Part shown: positions 27,222 through 36,506 of the stretch, piece after piece
Layout of the letters: each line of letters starts with the position of its first letter
Position numbering within the stretch: position 1 is the stretch's first letter
Position numbers and translations under genes: made by a program
Origin: Butyrivibrio sp. M55
Lineage (GTDB): Bacteria > Bacillota > Clostridia > Lachnospirales > Lachnospiraceae
Length of the DNA stretch: 64,000 nt
Direction: 5' to 3'
Assembly (NCBI RefSeq): GCF_900116865.1
Contig: NZ_FPCD01000001.1
Coordinates: 248,001 to 312,000, forward strand
Notes under the pieces: generated by a model
Told to the model about the DNA's origin: nothing
The model's database searches: none
Seen by the model: the letters and a program-made list of their open reading frames with translations, nothing else

Positions 27222-29239
27222 TTCTTTTTACTACTTTTCCTTTTATTATCTTTTTTATCTTTAAAGCTCTGATATATTCTGACAGAACGTTCTGTGAGCG
27301 TTACTTTGTCATTATCCAAAGCTTTTTTATCTGAATCACTTTTATTTTTTACGGCATGATCGTCATCGGAATCAGTGTTCACTTCCGTACATGCGGTATC
27401 GGATATAAGTTTCCAAGAATTTCCGTCAGGAAGTTTAGGAAGAGCTATTTCCGATTTATTCCAGCACATATTGTAACACACATATACAAATGGCTTATCT
27501 TCCGATTTTTTATCATAAAGACCGCAATAAAGAAGTCCCAAAACATGACTCTGCGCCGTAAAATCAGGTCTCCATGCATCTCTTCCGTGACAAGAAAAAT
27601 CAGGATAGCCGCATGAAATATAATCCATCAGCTTAAACGGAGCCGGCTCTCTGAACATAATATGCGTTCTTCTCATATTTATGAGAAATTTTACATATTG
27701 AAGAAGATCCTCGTTCTTATCAAGCGCCTTCCAGTCAACCCATCCGATATCATTATCCTGACAATACGGATTGTTGTTGCCGCCCTGAGAGTTACCGAAC
27801 TCATCTCCGCTGAATATCATGGGAGTTCCCTGTGCCAAAAAGAGCATGGACAGAATATTCTTTATCTGCCTGTTTCTAAGATCAAGAATGCCTTTTTTCC
27901 TGGTTCTTCCCTCGATTCCACAGTTCCAGCTGTAGTTCTCGTCTGTACCGTCTTTATTATTTTCTCCGTTTTCCTCATTTCTTTTATGTTCAAAAGAAAC
28001 AAGATCGGCGAGCCTGAATCCTTCGTAGTTGCAAATATAATTGATCACGCCGTGGTCGCATCCGTTGGCGATCATTACCTTGAGGAAATCTCCCGCGGTA
28101 TTGTCATCACTTTTTAAGAATTTTCTCGAAGAATTCAAAAATGTATTGTTATATTCGGCAAGAAAACGCTTTTTAACAGGTTTTCCTCCGTATATATCAC
28201 CATAGTCAAACCACTCATGCCAGATCTTAACATCGGCAAAAAGCGGATCTTTTGTGATGTTCCGCATAGGAAGACGGGCTCCTTTGACATGAAAACCATC
28301 CACTCTGTACGTACATCTCCAGTACCTGAGCGCATCGATTATTATACTCTCGCTCTCATCATCTTCAAAATAAAACTGAAGGACTACTTCAATGCCGTTC
28401 TCATGCATTGTCTTGATAAAGTTCTTCACTTCATCCTCGGCATTTGCGGGATCCACACAATAAGAAGTTCTTGGAGCAAAGTAATAACCTTTTTTGTATC
28501 CCCAGAAATTCACCTTATGATCAAGACTTCCCTTGTTTGTAATACTTCCGTTTCTGGAAAAGATAACATCGCTTCCCTTAAGTGCTTTCGAGCCCTTGAT
28601 GGCGCTACGAACTTTGCCTCTCTTCTCGGAATCCTGAAGTTCATTCATCTCATAAATCGGCATAAGCTCTATGCAGGTTACGCCAAGCGATTTAAGATAA
28701 TCGAGTTTAGCGATTATTCCGGAAAACGTACCTCTGATATCAGCCGAAAGCCCACTCGACGAACTCTTCGTAAAGCCTCGTACATGCATCAGATAAACGA
28801 AGCTGTCCTCATACGGGGTCTGGGGCGATGTGCTTCCTTCCCAGTCAAAGCAAGTGGATGAGTCGGATCTGAGCGACTTATTATCAAGTTTGGCTCTGAT
28901 ATCCGAGTCCTCAACTTCAGCTCCAAATTTATCAAGTCCTATGACAAGCTTTGCATACGGGTCGCAGAAATAATCCTCATCTTCAAAAAGATTGTACTGC
29001 GTATATCCGTCCACATCCTTTATTCCGGAAATTCTCGCAGAATAAATATTCCCGCGCTTACATTCCGTAGGGAGTTCAATGACAAAACCGTCGTCTTCGC
29101 CTCTTTCGCCCCGGTAAAGCGTGATACCACGCTTAGAACCACCGTCAAATACAGCTCTGACAACCAGGCTCTTATCATAGTCAATATAGCAGCCCAATGG
29201 ATAAGGCTTTTCATCAGTAATCTTGTACGCTGAAGTCAT
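27218..29239 (-). CDS. GH13 glycogen-debranching-enzyme homologue, probably catalytically inactive
   Basis: A 673-residue protein with an N-terminal CBM48-like domain (to about 130), a GH13 barrel and a C-terminal beta domain, similar in layout to isoamylase/GlgX. The scaffold is clear (ALRYW..YRVDGF; TPMIFSGDEFGNSQGG), but catalytic positions differ. In region I the Asp and the Asn-His are Q288, E292 and D293. In region II the Arg and nucleophile Asp are H317 and K319. In region IV the His-Asp pair is Y405-E406. Only the acid/base Glu (E342) is kept. The ATG at 29239 has a CGGAGAG site; the frame opens at a TTG (29263). A binding or regulatory role is inferred. Confidence 0.85.
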   Translation of the reverse strand: MTSAYKITDEKPYPLGCYIDYDKSLVVRAVFDGGSKRGITLYRGERGEDDGFVIELPTECKRGNIYSARISGIKDVDGYTQYNLFEDEDYFCDPYAKLVIGLDKFGAEVEDSDIRAKLDNKSLRSDSSTCFDWEGSTSPQTPYEDSFVYLMHVRGFTKSSSSGLSADIRGTFSGIIAKLDYLKSLGVTCIELMPIYEMNELQDSEKRGKVRSAIKGSKALKGSDVIFSRNGSITNKGSLDHKVNFWGYKKGYYFAPRTSYCVDPANAEDEVKNFIKTMHENGIEVVLQFYFEDDESESIIIDALRYWRCTYRVDGFHVKGARLPMRNITKDPLFADVKIWHEWFDYGDIYGGKPVKKRFLAEYNNTFLNSSRKFLKSDDNTAGDFLKVMIANGCDHGVINYICNYEGFRLADLVSFEHKRNEENGENNKDGTDENYSWNCGIEGRTRKKGILDLRNRQIKNILSMLFLAQGTPMIFSGDEFGNSQGGNNNPYCQDNDIGWVDWKALDKNEDLLQYVKFLINMRRTHIMFREPAPFKLMDYISCGYPDFSCHGRDAWRPDFTAQSHVLGLLYCGLYDKKSEDKPFVYVCYNMCWNKSEIALPKLPDGNSWKLISDTACTEVNTDSDDDHAVKNKSDSDKKALDNDKVTLTERSVRIYQSFKDKKDNKRKSSKKK

Positions 29240-29274
29240 AATCTCTCCGAAATTTGTGCTCAAAGTTACTGTTT

Positions 29275-29283
29275 ATTGTATCA
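29275..29283 (-). promoter_or_regulatory. Extended -10 promoter for the debranching-pepT-mutSL operon
   Basis: On the minus strand TGATACAAT forms an extended -10 box about 36 bases upstream of the ATG at 29239. No good -35 box is visible, as is tolerated for extended -10 promoters. Confidence 0.45.
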
Positions 29284-29308
29284 AACAACATAAGCCCTAA
29301 TATTTTAA

Positions 29309-29327
29309 CACATAATGTCTTTATGTG
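29309..29327. repeat. Inverted repeat in divergent intergenic region
   Basis: Arms CACATAA and TTATGTG with a five-base centre lie just upstream of the DUF1292 extended -10 box, between the two divergent promoters. It could be an operator. Confidence 0.5.
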
Positions 29328-29336
29328 CACGAAGTA

Positions 29337-29345
29337 TGCTATAAT
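29337..29345 (+). promoter_or_regulatory. Extended -10 promoter for DUF1292 gene
   Basis: TGCTATAAT is a perfect extended -10 box. The -35 region is weak. It is 12 bases upstream of the ATG-proximal sequence start at 29357, so the transcript would have a very short leader carrying AGGAGG. Confidence 0.6.
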
Positions 29346-29356
29346 CATGATAACCA

Positions 29357-29743
29357 TTGAAAAAGATTTTCAGGAGGATTTTTATGGAATTTTCCAAAGT
29401 AGCAACAGAAATGAATACCAGAATTGAAAATGACGAGCAGATGACCGTTGACATCGAACTTGATGACAACAAAGTTGTTACCTGTGCGATCATCATAGTT
29501 CTTACAGTTAATTCAAAAGATTACATTGTTCTTCTTCCGCTTGATAAAAACGGTCAGAACAACGACGGAAACGTATGGTTCTACGAATTCATCTATAAAG
29601 GTGAAGATGAAGAGCCGGAACTTGGCTATATCGAAGACGACGCCGAGTACGATGCCGTTGCCGAGGCTTTCAACCTCTATCTCGACGATGTTGAATTCGA
29701 TGAAATTGTTGAGATTCCCGAGGAAGACGCCGAAGATCTGTAA
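29357..29743 (+). CDS. DUF1292 domain protein
   Basis: A 128-residue, strongly acidic protein of the DUF1292 family, widespread in Firmicutes and of unknown function. The domain occupies about residues 22-90 (VDIELDDNKVVTCAIIIVLT, then DYIVLLPLDKNG with a FYEF segment). The C-terminus is almost entirely acidic. It is monocistronic on the plus strand, flanked by its own promoter and a bidirectional terminator. A C-A-G-G-A-G-G-A site precedes the ATG. In other Firmicutes DUF1292 genes often lie by yrrK/ruvX; that context is absent. Confidence 0.85.
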   Translation: MKKIFRRIFMEFSKVATEMNTRIENDEQMTVDIELDDNKVVTCAIIIVLTVNSKDYIVLLPLDKNGQNNDGNVWFYEFIYKGEDEEPELGYIEDDAEYDAVAEAFNLYLDDVEFDEIVEIPEEDAEDL

Positions 29744-29762
29744 GAAATAATATTCACCATTT

Positions 29763-29796
29763 AAAAACCAGCGGATTTTAATCTGCTGGTTTTTTG
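29763..29796. terminator. Bidirectional terminator, overlapping the helicase stop
   Basis: An ACCAGC..GCTGGT stem is flanked by A-run and T-run on both sides. It serves the plus-strand DUF1292 gene and the minus-strand helicase. The last helicase codons (KKPAD and the stop at 29780-29778) lie inside the 5' arm. Confidence 0.9.
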
Positions 29797-31682
29797 TTTT
29801 CCTTTTCCCAGAGTTTTCTTATCGGGCGCAGGAACCTCGAAGGAAGCATGGCATTTTCTTTTGTGCCGCAGACGTAAGACATTACCAAAGCTTCTTTAGC
29901 TCTGGTCATTCCTACATAGAGCATGCGTCGTTCTTCCTCTTTCCCCGATTCAGACACAGCACTTCGCGATGGGATTATTCCTTCGTTAAGATCAGGAATC
30001 CATACGCATTTATACTCAAGACCTTTTGAACCATGGAGTGTAATTATATTTACCGTGTCTCCTGTTTTACTATGCTTTGGATTCCTTTTATTTTGAGTGG
30101 TATATTCTTCTTTTTCCTCGTTAAAAGAATTTATAAAAGACTTAGTATTGGAATATGATTTTGCTTTTTCTTCGAACAAATCCAATTTCTTTTTGCTGTT
30201 TGGATAAAGCTTATCTATCCCGATCTCTTTCCTGATAAACCTGACAGACAACGCCGGTCGCATCTTTGATATCATCGAAATCTCATGAAACAGCTTATTT
30301 ACAACCTTACTTCTGTCCCTGTTTCCTTGATAAAAAGCCAAAACATCCTCTTTCCTGACTATCTCCTTCATTGCACTTTCTCTTGAAATATAGCGAAGAG
30401 GCTTGTTCATAATCTTATAAAAGAGCGCCCTCGAGCTTTCGATGCACGCAAAAGAAAGATAATAGACACAAAGCATAACTCCCTCATCGTCATAAAGCGC
30501 CGTATCATCTGTGTTTTCGATGTTGCTCTTTATGCCTTTTTGTTTTAAGAATGACGCAATTGTCTTACACTCCGAATTGGTCCTGCATAATATACCGATG
30601 TCATTTAATTTATTCTGTCCGCTAAGAAACACGCTCATCGCTTCATATTGTTCTTCTTTTGTCCTGTATCTTCTTGCTATGACATATCCGTTTGTTCCTG
30701 TTCCGGATACAATTTTCTTCTTAAATCGCATCTTATTTTCGGCTATGACCAAGCTCGCATTATCCAAAATAGACTTGCCACACCTGTAATTTACAGAAAG
30801 ATTTACTATATGAACCTCTCTTTTCATGCGCTTTTCAAACTCCATCATTATTCCGGGTTTTGCACCACGAAATCCGTATATTGCCTGATCGTCATCACCT
30901 ACAACAAAAAGATTCTGATCATCATTTAAGATTGACTCGATATTTTTTTGCTGCATCTCATTAATATCCTGATATTCATCAATCAGGATGTACTTATATC
31001 TTTCTTTGTACAGTTGTGCAATTTCTTTTTTGCTCTCAAAGAGCTGCGCACATATAAGAGACATATCGTCGAAATCGATTTTCCCAAAGGATTTTAGGCT
31101 GCTATTATATTTTTCAAATATCACCTTGAAATAATCTTTATACGGAACAGAATCCGAGACGAAATCAGGCGAAAGTCCCGCGTTTTTTATCCTTGAAATC
31201 TCAGACGTAATATCTTTTACAATCTCATTTTCATCAAGAAGAGAAAGCTTATTCATATTCTCCCTGCTGCTTTTGAGCGCATTAATGAGAATATCTTTAA
31301 CCAGCTTGCACTTAAAAAGCTCGTCCGCTATCTCAATTTTGTTGTAGAAACCGGCCGCTTTACTGTTTTCTCTTAGTATGTTGTAAAAAAGTGAATGGAA
31401 GGTTCCGAACGAAACCTCAGGATATGAACTATCCGTGACCTTTAAAAATCTTTGCTGCATCTCAATGGCAGCAGCTTTGGTAAACGTTATAACAAGAATC
31501 GAAGAAGGAGGAACTTCATATTCTTCAATCAAAAACTTAAGTCTTTGAACTATTACAAAAGTTTTGCCGCTCCCCGGCCCCGCAAGTACCATTGCAGGGC
31601 CGTCTTTATGAGTTATCGCTTCCTCTTGAGCGGCATTTACTTTAACGTCAACCAAAGATGGGTAAACGTTATTATTTCTCAA
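29778..31682 (-). CDS. UvrD/PcrA-type ATP-dependent DNA helicase
   Basis: A superfamily 1A helicase of about 634 residues, shorter than the 720-750 of typical PcrA/UvrD. Motifs in order are NAAQEEAI (Q motif), GPGSGKT (Walker A), [11 protein letters not shown] (Walker B), [13 protein letters not shown] (motif III), SVNYRCG (IV) and [12 protein letters not shown] (V). It translocates 3'-5' on single-stranded DNA by family inference. The start is uncertain: TTG at 31691 or TTG at 31682. The latter has AAAGGA ten bases upstream and is preferred. Either overlaps the gltX end, so the genes are coupled. Confidence 0.9.
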   Translation of the reverse strand: MRNNNVYPSLVDVKVNAAQEEAITHKDGPAMVLAGPGSGKTFVIVQRLKFLIEEYEVPPSSILVITFTKAAAIEMQQRFLKVTDSSYPEVSFGTFHSLFYNILRENSKAAGFYNKIEIADELFKCKLVKDILINALKSSRENMNKLSLLDENEIVKDITSEISRIKNAGLSPDFVSDSVPYKDYFKVIFEKYNSSLKSFGKIDFDDMSLICAQLFESKKEIAQLYKERYKYILIDEYQDINEMQQKNIESILNDDQNLFVVGDDDQAIYGFRGAKPGIMMEFEKRMKREVHIVNLSVNYRCGKSILDNASLVIAENKMRFKKKIVSGTGTNGYVIARRYRTKEEQYEAMSVFLSGQNKLNDIGILCRTNSECKTIASFLKQKGIKSNIENTDDTALYDDEGVMLCVYYLSFACIESSRALFYKIMNKPLRYISRESAMKEIVRKEDVLAFYQGNRDRSKVVNKLFHEISMISKMRPALSVRFIRKEIGIDKLYPNSKKKLDLFEEKAKSYSNTKSFINSFNEEKEEYTTQNKRNPKHSKTGDTVNIITLHGSKGLEYKCVWIPDLNEGIIPSRSAVSESGKEEERRMLYVGMTRAKEALVMSYVCGTKENAMLPSRFLRPIRKLWEKENKKPAD

Positions 31683-33150
31683 GTAATTCAATTCCTTTTT
31701 TAATTCTGCTTATTGTCTCTTCTTTGCCGATGACTTCCATAAGTTCGGTAGCTCCGCAAGGAGTCATCTCTTTTCCTGAAACAGCAATTCTTACAGGCCA
31801 GAGAACAAATCCGTTCTTGTACTCATTGGTCTTGATGTAATCAGAAAGAAGTGCATAAAGAGCATCATTTGTGTAATCATCGTGAGCTTCAAGAATAGGA
31901 AGAACCTCTTTTAACACCTTAAGAGATGTCTCTTCGTTGGTCTTCATCTTCTTGTGAGTGTAGATAGCTGTATCATACTCGGGAAGCTTTGCAAAGAACT
32001 TAACCATGTCAGCAATATCGGGCCAGATCTCGATACGAGTCTTTACCATATTTGCAATCTGCTTAAGCTTGGCATCGTCAGCAGAAAGTACGCTGTCGCC
32101 TTCTTCCTTAAGAGCATCTACGATATAACCCTTAGCCATCTTAAAGAACTCATCCTCATCCATCTTCTTAAGATACTCGCCGTTCATCCACTTAAGCTTA
32201 GTGTAATCAAATACGGCAGGTGACTTATTGATGCGCTTGTAATCAAACTTCTCGATAAGCTCCTGAAGGCTCATGATCTCATTGTTATCATCGGGAGACC
32301 ATCCAAGAAGAGCAACAAAGTTAACAACTGCCTCAGGCAGGAATCCCTGCTCAATAAGATCTTCGAATGAAGAATGTCCGCTTCTCTTTGAAAGCTTCTT
32401 GTGCTCCTCGTCAGTGATAAGAGGACAATGTATGTACTTGGGAATCTCCCAGCCAAATGCATCATAAAGTCTGTTGTACTTAGGTGATGATGAAATATAC
32501 TCATTACCTCTTACAACATGTGTGATTCCCATGAGATGGTCATCAACAACGTTTGCAAAATTGTAAGTCGGATATCCGTCAGACTTAATGAGAATCATGT
32601 CATCAAGTTCTTTATTCTCAACGGTTACATCACCGTAAAGCTCGTCGTGGAATGTTGTTGTTCCTTCTGTGGGATTGTTCTGTCTGATAACAAAAGGCTT
32701 TCCCTCAGCAAGGTTCTTTTCAACTTCTTCCTTTGAAAGAGAAAGACAATGCTTATCATAAACACTGATTTCTTTTCCCTCAACTACCTGAACAAGTGAA
32801 GCAAGTCTCTCCTGGTCACAGAAGCAATAATATGCCTCGCCCTTCTCTACAAGCTCTTTTGCATAAGTCATGTAGATACCGGCCTTCTGTCTCTCACTCT
32901 GAACATAAGGGCCAACCTCGCCTCCAACATCGGGACCTTCATCGTGAATAAGTCCTGTGTCTTTGAGTGTCTTATAGATAATCTCGGTAGCGCCTTCAAC
33001 AAAACGCTCCTGATCTGTATCTTCTATTCTGAGAATATAATCGCCACCCTCATGCTTTGTAATAAGATAAGCATAAAGAGCTGTTCTTAAATTTCCGACG
33101 TGCATACGGCCTGTTGGGCTCGGTGCATATCTTGTACGAATCTTTGCCAT
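31672..33150 (-). CDS. gltX: Glutamyl-tRNA synthetase
   Basis: A class I aminoacyl-tRNA synthetase of 492 residues. [19 protein letters not shown] contains the HIGH-equivalent HVGN, and KLSKRSG is the KMSKS-equivalent. The C-terminal anticodon-binding domain is present. Whether it is discriminating or also charges tRNA-Gln cannot be told from this window. It has its own strong promoter, no T-box leader, and is followed by an overlapping helicase gene. Confidence 0.96.
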   Translation of the reverse strand: MAKIRTRYAPSPTGRMHVGNLRTALYAYLITKHEGGDYILRIEDTDQERFVEGATEIIYKTLKDTGLIHDEGPDVGGEVGPYVQSERQKAGIYMTYAKELVEKGEAYYCFCDQERLASLVQVVEGKEISVYDKHCLSLSKEEVEKNLAEGKPFVIRQNNPTEGTTTFHDELYGDVTVENKELDDMILIKSDGYPTYNFANVVDDHLMGITHVVRGNEYISSSPKYNRLYDAFGWEIPKYIHCPLITDEEHKKLSKRSGHSSFEDLIEQGFLPEAVVNFVALLGWSPDDNNEIMSLQELIEKFDYKRINKSPAVFDYTKLKWMNGEYLKKMDEDEFFKMAKGYIVDALKEEGDSVLSADDAKLKQIANMVKTRIEIWPDIADMVKFFAKLPEYDTAIYTHKKMKTNEETSLKVLKEVLPILEAHDDYTNDALYALLSDYIKTNEYKNGFVLWPVRIAVSGKEMTPCGATELMEVIGKEETISRIKKGIELLEK

Positions 33151-33198
33151 TTTTAACCTCGATTATTATAGTTTATTTACATTTCCAAACGATTTATT

Positions 33199-33226
33199 AT
33201 TGTAGCATACAATATCTTTTTTTCAA
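33199..33226 (-). promoter_or_regulatory. sigma-A promoter for gltX
   Basis: On the minus strand TTGAAA (33226-33221), 16 bases, TACAAT (33204-33199), with an extended -10 TG one base upstream. It lies about 50 bases before the gltX ATG. Confidence 0.85.
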
Positions 33227-33247
33227 TAGTCTGCGCAAACGGCTGTA

Positions 33248-33685
33248 TCATTTCTTGCCTGTTGATCCAAATCCGCCTCTGTCGGCACCTTCAAGATGCT
33301 CACATTCATCAAATACAATCGCAGGCTGATTCTCCATGATCCTAAACTGACAGATTCTGTCATTAAATCCGATATGTGTATCTCTCATTGCGATCACAGG
33401 CATAAACCACTGATCGTTGTCTCCGCAATAAGAATGGTCTACAACGCCCATGTGATTGGTCTGCACAACACCGAAGTTCTTAAATGTAGAACTTCTCGGA
33501 ACAATGTGAGCTTCATATCCTTCAGGAATTTCCATCGCAACTCCAAGAGGAACAAGATGGAACTCACCTTCCTTAAGATCCACATCTTCTGCGCTTCTAA
33601 GATCGATCCAGTCTGACTTTCCGTCAATATATGTAAGTTTTTCAAGCTTATCGTTAAAATATTTTATCTTAATATTTTTTCCCAT
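33248..33685 (-). CDS. dut: dUTP diphosphatase
   Basis: A trimeric all-beta dUTPase of about 145 residues that hydrolyses dUTP to dUMP. The five motifs are recognisable: [35 protein letters not shown] and [10 protein letters not shown]. Motif 3 has H-S-Y-C-G-D where the family usually has D-Y-R-G-E, a modest divergence. The ATG at 33685 ([10 protein letters not shown]) is nine bases after GGAGG; the upstream ATG at 33694 touches the site and is unlikely to be used. Confidence 0.92.
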   Translation of the reverse strand: MGKNIKIKYFNDKLEKLTYIDGKSDWIDLRSAEDVDLKEGEFHLVPLGVAMEIPEGYEAHIVPRSSTFKNFGVVQTNHMGVVDHSYCGDNDQWFMPVIAMRDTHIGFNDRICQFRIMENQPAIVFDECEHLEGADRGGFGSTGKK

Positions 33686-33754
33686 TTTTCTCATCCTCCA
33701 ATTATTTGTTCAACGGATTTTATTATAATTGATTTTGATTCTTTTTTCTAATAC

Positions 33755-33792
33755 AAAAGAGGTTCTCACGAATTATTTTCGCAAGAACCTCT
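33755..33792 (-). terminator. Intrinsic terminator after copA
   Basis: On the minus strand an AGAGGTTCT..AGAACCTCT stem with an inner GCGAA/TTCG(T) extension is followed by TTTTGTATT. It lies 10 bases beyond the stop at 33802. Confidence 0.85.
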
Positions 33793-33801
33793 GCAATACA
33801 A

Positions 33802-34011
33802 TCACTTTATATCAATAACCTTATAGTCCTTCTCTTCGACTGCCTTCTTGAGTATGTCATCCGAAACCTCAAGATTAAGTGTCACAACCGCGTTGTTTTT
33901 CTCGTGGCTTACAACCGCTTCGGTAACACCTTCAACCGCTTCAAGAGCAGCCTTAACAGTATTCTCGCAGTGACCACACATCATACCTTCAATACTAAGT
34001 GTCTTTGTCAT
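33802..34011 (-). CDS. Possible internally initiated CopZ-like copper chaperone (within copA)
   Basis: A 69-residue in-frame product, identical to the C-terminal HMA domain of the copper ATPase. It starts at ATG 34011-34009 (MTKTLSIEGMMCGHC) and shares the stop at 33802. GGAGG at 34024-34020 stands eight bases before the ATG, an ideal ribosome site that also encodes T-E-E-I of the linker. Free CopZ chaperones have this size and the same MxCxxC metal loop. Dual output (fused ATPase and free chaperone) is an inference. Confidence 0.5.
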   Translation of the reverse strand: MTKTLSIEGMMCGHCENTVKAALEAVEGVTEAVVSHEKNNAVVTLNLEVSDDILKKAVEEKDYKVIDIK

Positions 34012-36414
34012 ATTGATTTCCTCCGTTTTTGAAAGTGACGAAACAATTATCTCATTATCAGGATCATCATCCTCATCATCAGTTTTATGTTTTTTACTCT
34101 TGTTGTACATTTTCTTATCCTTTGACGCATCGCGGATATCAAAAAGATTAAGTCCTAGAGCATTTGTAACAACAAAGAAGCTTGATAAGCTCATTGCGGC
34201 AGCGCCGAACATGGGACTTAATGTAAGTCCAAAGAGCTTTATAAAGCAGCCTGCGGCAATCGGAATACCAATTACATTGTAAATAAATGCCCAGAAAAGA
34301 TTCTGGCGGATATTTGTAAGAGTACCCTTTGACAATCTTATAGCACCCGAAACATCGAGCAGACTGTTTCTCATAAGTACGATATCAGCCGCATCAACAG
34401 CAATATCTGTTCCAGCGCCGATCGCAATTCCTACATCGGCGGCCGTAAGCGCGGGAGCATCATTGATTCCGTCGCCGACCATCGCAACCTTGCCCTCTTT
34501 CATGAGCTCATCTGCAATGTCTTTTTTGCCTCCGGGAAGCACTCCGGCATAAACCTCATTAACTCCGGCTTTTGCAGCGATTGCTCTTGCCGTATTTTCA
34601 TTGTCACCCGTGATCATAACAACACGGATGCCCATATTCTTAAGTTCTTCGATTGCCTGAGCAGAATCATCTTTAATAGTATCCGCAACAGCAATGATAC
34701 CGATAAAGATATTGTCCTTTGCAAAGAACAATGGAGTCTTACCTCTTATTGATAAGCCGTAAGCCCTCTTTGAAACTTCCTCAGGTATATTGGCATATTT
34801 GGAGATGAAATCAAGATTACCGCATCTGATCACAGCTCCTTCTATGGTTCCTTCAAGTCCGTTTCCTGAAATCTCGTTAAAATCATCTACCGGAACATCC
34901 ATATTTGCACAGATATTGGTTGCATGTGTTGCAACAGCTTTTGCAAGAGGATGCGCGCTCTTTGATTCAAGAATTCCCGCAAGTCTTACAAATTCAAGTT
35001 CTTCGCCGGCACTCTTTTCTGCCGAATATCCGCTGTCTGTGATCGCTTCAGCCAAAAATACATCGGTAACAACAGGTTCACCCTTCGTGATAGTTCCTGT
35101 TTTATCAAGGATCACAATATTGCACTTACCGGCATTTTCAAGCGTTGCAGCAGTCTTAAAAAGAATACCGTTCTTTGCTCCGACACCGTTTCCGACCATT
35201 ACTGCAACAGGAGTTGCAAGACCAAGCGCACAAGGGCAGCTTATTACAAGTACGGCGATTCCTCTTGCAAGGGCATATCCAAAACTTGTGCCCACAATAA
35301 GCCATGACATAATGGTAACCAGAGAAATGCACATAACTATCGGAACAAAAACGCCGGATACTTTATCTGCAAGCTTCGCAATAGGAGCCTTTGTAGCGGC
35401 CGCATCACTTACCATTGTAATAATCTGTGAAAGAGTTGTATCTTTTCCGACTCTTGTAGCCTTACATTTAAGATAACCCGAAGAATTGATAGTTGCCGCA
35501 AATACATCTTCTCCGGCGCTCTTATCAACAGGAATACTTTCACCTGTAAGTGAAGATTCATCTATTGCGCTGCTTCCTTCAACGATAACTCCGTCAACAG
35601 GAATTCTCTCACCTGCTTTAACAACAAATAAATCGTCGACTTTTACCTGCTCAATCGGAACCTCTTTTTCTGCCCCGTTCTCGTCAATGACATTTGCTGT
35701 CTTTGAAGCAAGCTTCATAAGGCTCTTTATCGCAGTTGTGGTCTTGCCCTTACTTCTTGCTTCGAGCATCTTGCCAACCGTTATAAGAGTAAGTATCATA
35801 GCTGCCGATTCAAAATACAGCTCATCATAGAAAAGATTGGTTTTTTCGGGAGTTCCGTTGGCATTTGAGATCATCATTATAGCCAACGCAAATGCACTGT
35901 ACACAAAAGAAGCAGAACTTCCGAGGGCCACAAGACTGTCCATATTTGGTGCCTTGTGCATAAGCCCTCTAAATCCGCTTATAAAAAAATTTCTATTAAT
36001 GATCATTATGACAATGCATAAGACCATCTGAATAATTCCGATTGCTATATAGTTTCCGTCCAAAAATGCAGGAAGCGGGAACCCAAAAATCTTATGTCCC
36101 ATGGAGAAATATATAAGAACGAGCAAAAATCCTATCGAATAAAGGAGTCGTTTTTTAAGAATCGGAGTCTCTTTATCTTTAAGAGCTTCTTCCTCCTCGT
36201 TATTCTGTCCTTCTTCATCAAGTAAAGTTGCCCCATATCCGGCATCCTCGACCGCTTTAATAATATCCGAAGTAAGAACATTTCCATCAACCGTCATTGA
36301 ATTGGTAAGAAGGTTAACATTACACTCCGACACTCCTTTAAGTGAATTAACTGCTTTCTCCACACGCACCTGACATGCAGCACAACTCATTCCGGTAATT
36401 ACATACTTTTCCAT
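33802..36414 (-). CDS. copA: Copper-translocating P1B-type ATPase with N- and C-terminal HMA domains
   Basis: An 870-residue copper exporter. N-terminal HMA domain with GMSCAACQ (C11, C14); eight membrane segments; TGES at 290-293; the metal-path CPC at 393-395 (ISCPCALGLATP); phosphorylated D437 in DKTGT; SAHPLAKA; and GDGINDAP. CPC plus the N-terminal CAAC favours Cu+ over Zn2+. After the last helices comes a charged linker (about 770-800) and a second HMA domain with MMCGHC (C813, C816), as in a free CopZ chaperone. A ribosome site and ATG lie exactly at that domain's start (see separate entry). No CopY, CsoR or operator was seen nearby. Confidence 0.95.
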   Translation of the reverse strand: MEKYVITGMSCAACQVRVEKAVNSLKGVSECNVNLLTNSMTVDGNVLTSDIIKAVEDAGYGATLLDEEGQNNEEEEALKDKETPILKKRLLYSIGFLLVLIYFSMGHKIFGFPLPAFLDGNYIAIGIIQMVLCIVIMIINRNFFISGFRGLMHKAPNMDSLVALGSSASFVYSAFALAIMMISNANGTPEKTNLFYDELYFESAAMILTLITVGKMLEARSKGKTTTAIKSLMKLASKTANVIDENGAEKEVPIEQVKVDDLFVVKAGERIPVDGVIVEGSSAIDESSLTGESIPVDKSAGEDVFAATINSSGYLKCKATRVGKDTTLSQIITMVSDAAATKAPIAKLADKVSGVFVPIVMCISLVTIMSWLIVGTSFGYALARGIAVLVISCPCALGLATPVAVMVGNGVGAKNGILFKTAATLENAGKCNIVILDKTGTITKGEPVVTDVFLAEAITDSGYSAEKSAGEELEFVRLAGILESKSAHPLAKAVATHATNICANMDVPVDDFNEISGNGLEGTIEGAVIRCGNLDFISKYANIPEEVSKRAYGLSIRGKTPLFFAKDNIFIGIIAVADTIKDDSAQAIEELKNMGIRVVMITGDNENTARAIAAKAGVNEVYAGVLPGGKKDIADELMKEGKVAMVGDGINDAPALTAADVGIAIGAGTDIAVDAADIVLMRNSLLDVSGAIRLSKGTLTNIRQNLFWAFIYNVIGIPIAAGCFIKLFGLTLSPMFGAAAMSLSSFFVVTNALGLNLFDIRDASKDKKMYNKSKKHKTDDEDDDPDNEIIVSSLSKTEEINMTKTLSIEGMMCGHCENTVKAALEAVEGVTEAVVSHEKNNAVVTLNLEVSDDILKKAVEEKDYKVIDIK

Positions 36415-36478
36415 AACATATCCTTTTTATGCCTTGCGTCATCGAATACACTCCGAATTCACGCCTTAATTAAGTAAG

Positions 36479-36503
36479 TGCCGAAAAATCGGCATCTTTT
36501 TTT
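36479..36503 (+). terminator. Plus-strand-oriented intrinsic terminator between ligase and copA
   Basis: A TGCCGA/TCGGCA stem with an AAAA loop is followed by TC and seven T on the plus strand. No plus-strand gene lies upstream, so it faces against both flanking genes. On the minus strand it follows the ligase stop but lacks a T-run. Confidence 0.55.
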
Positions 36504-36506
36504 GCA

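Noticed and set aside
34790..35476. Long plus-strand open frame opposite the copper ATPase
   Set aside because: The translation is Ser/Pro/Thr-rich with no domain, and the minus-strand frame holds all P-type ATPase motifs.
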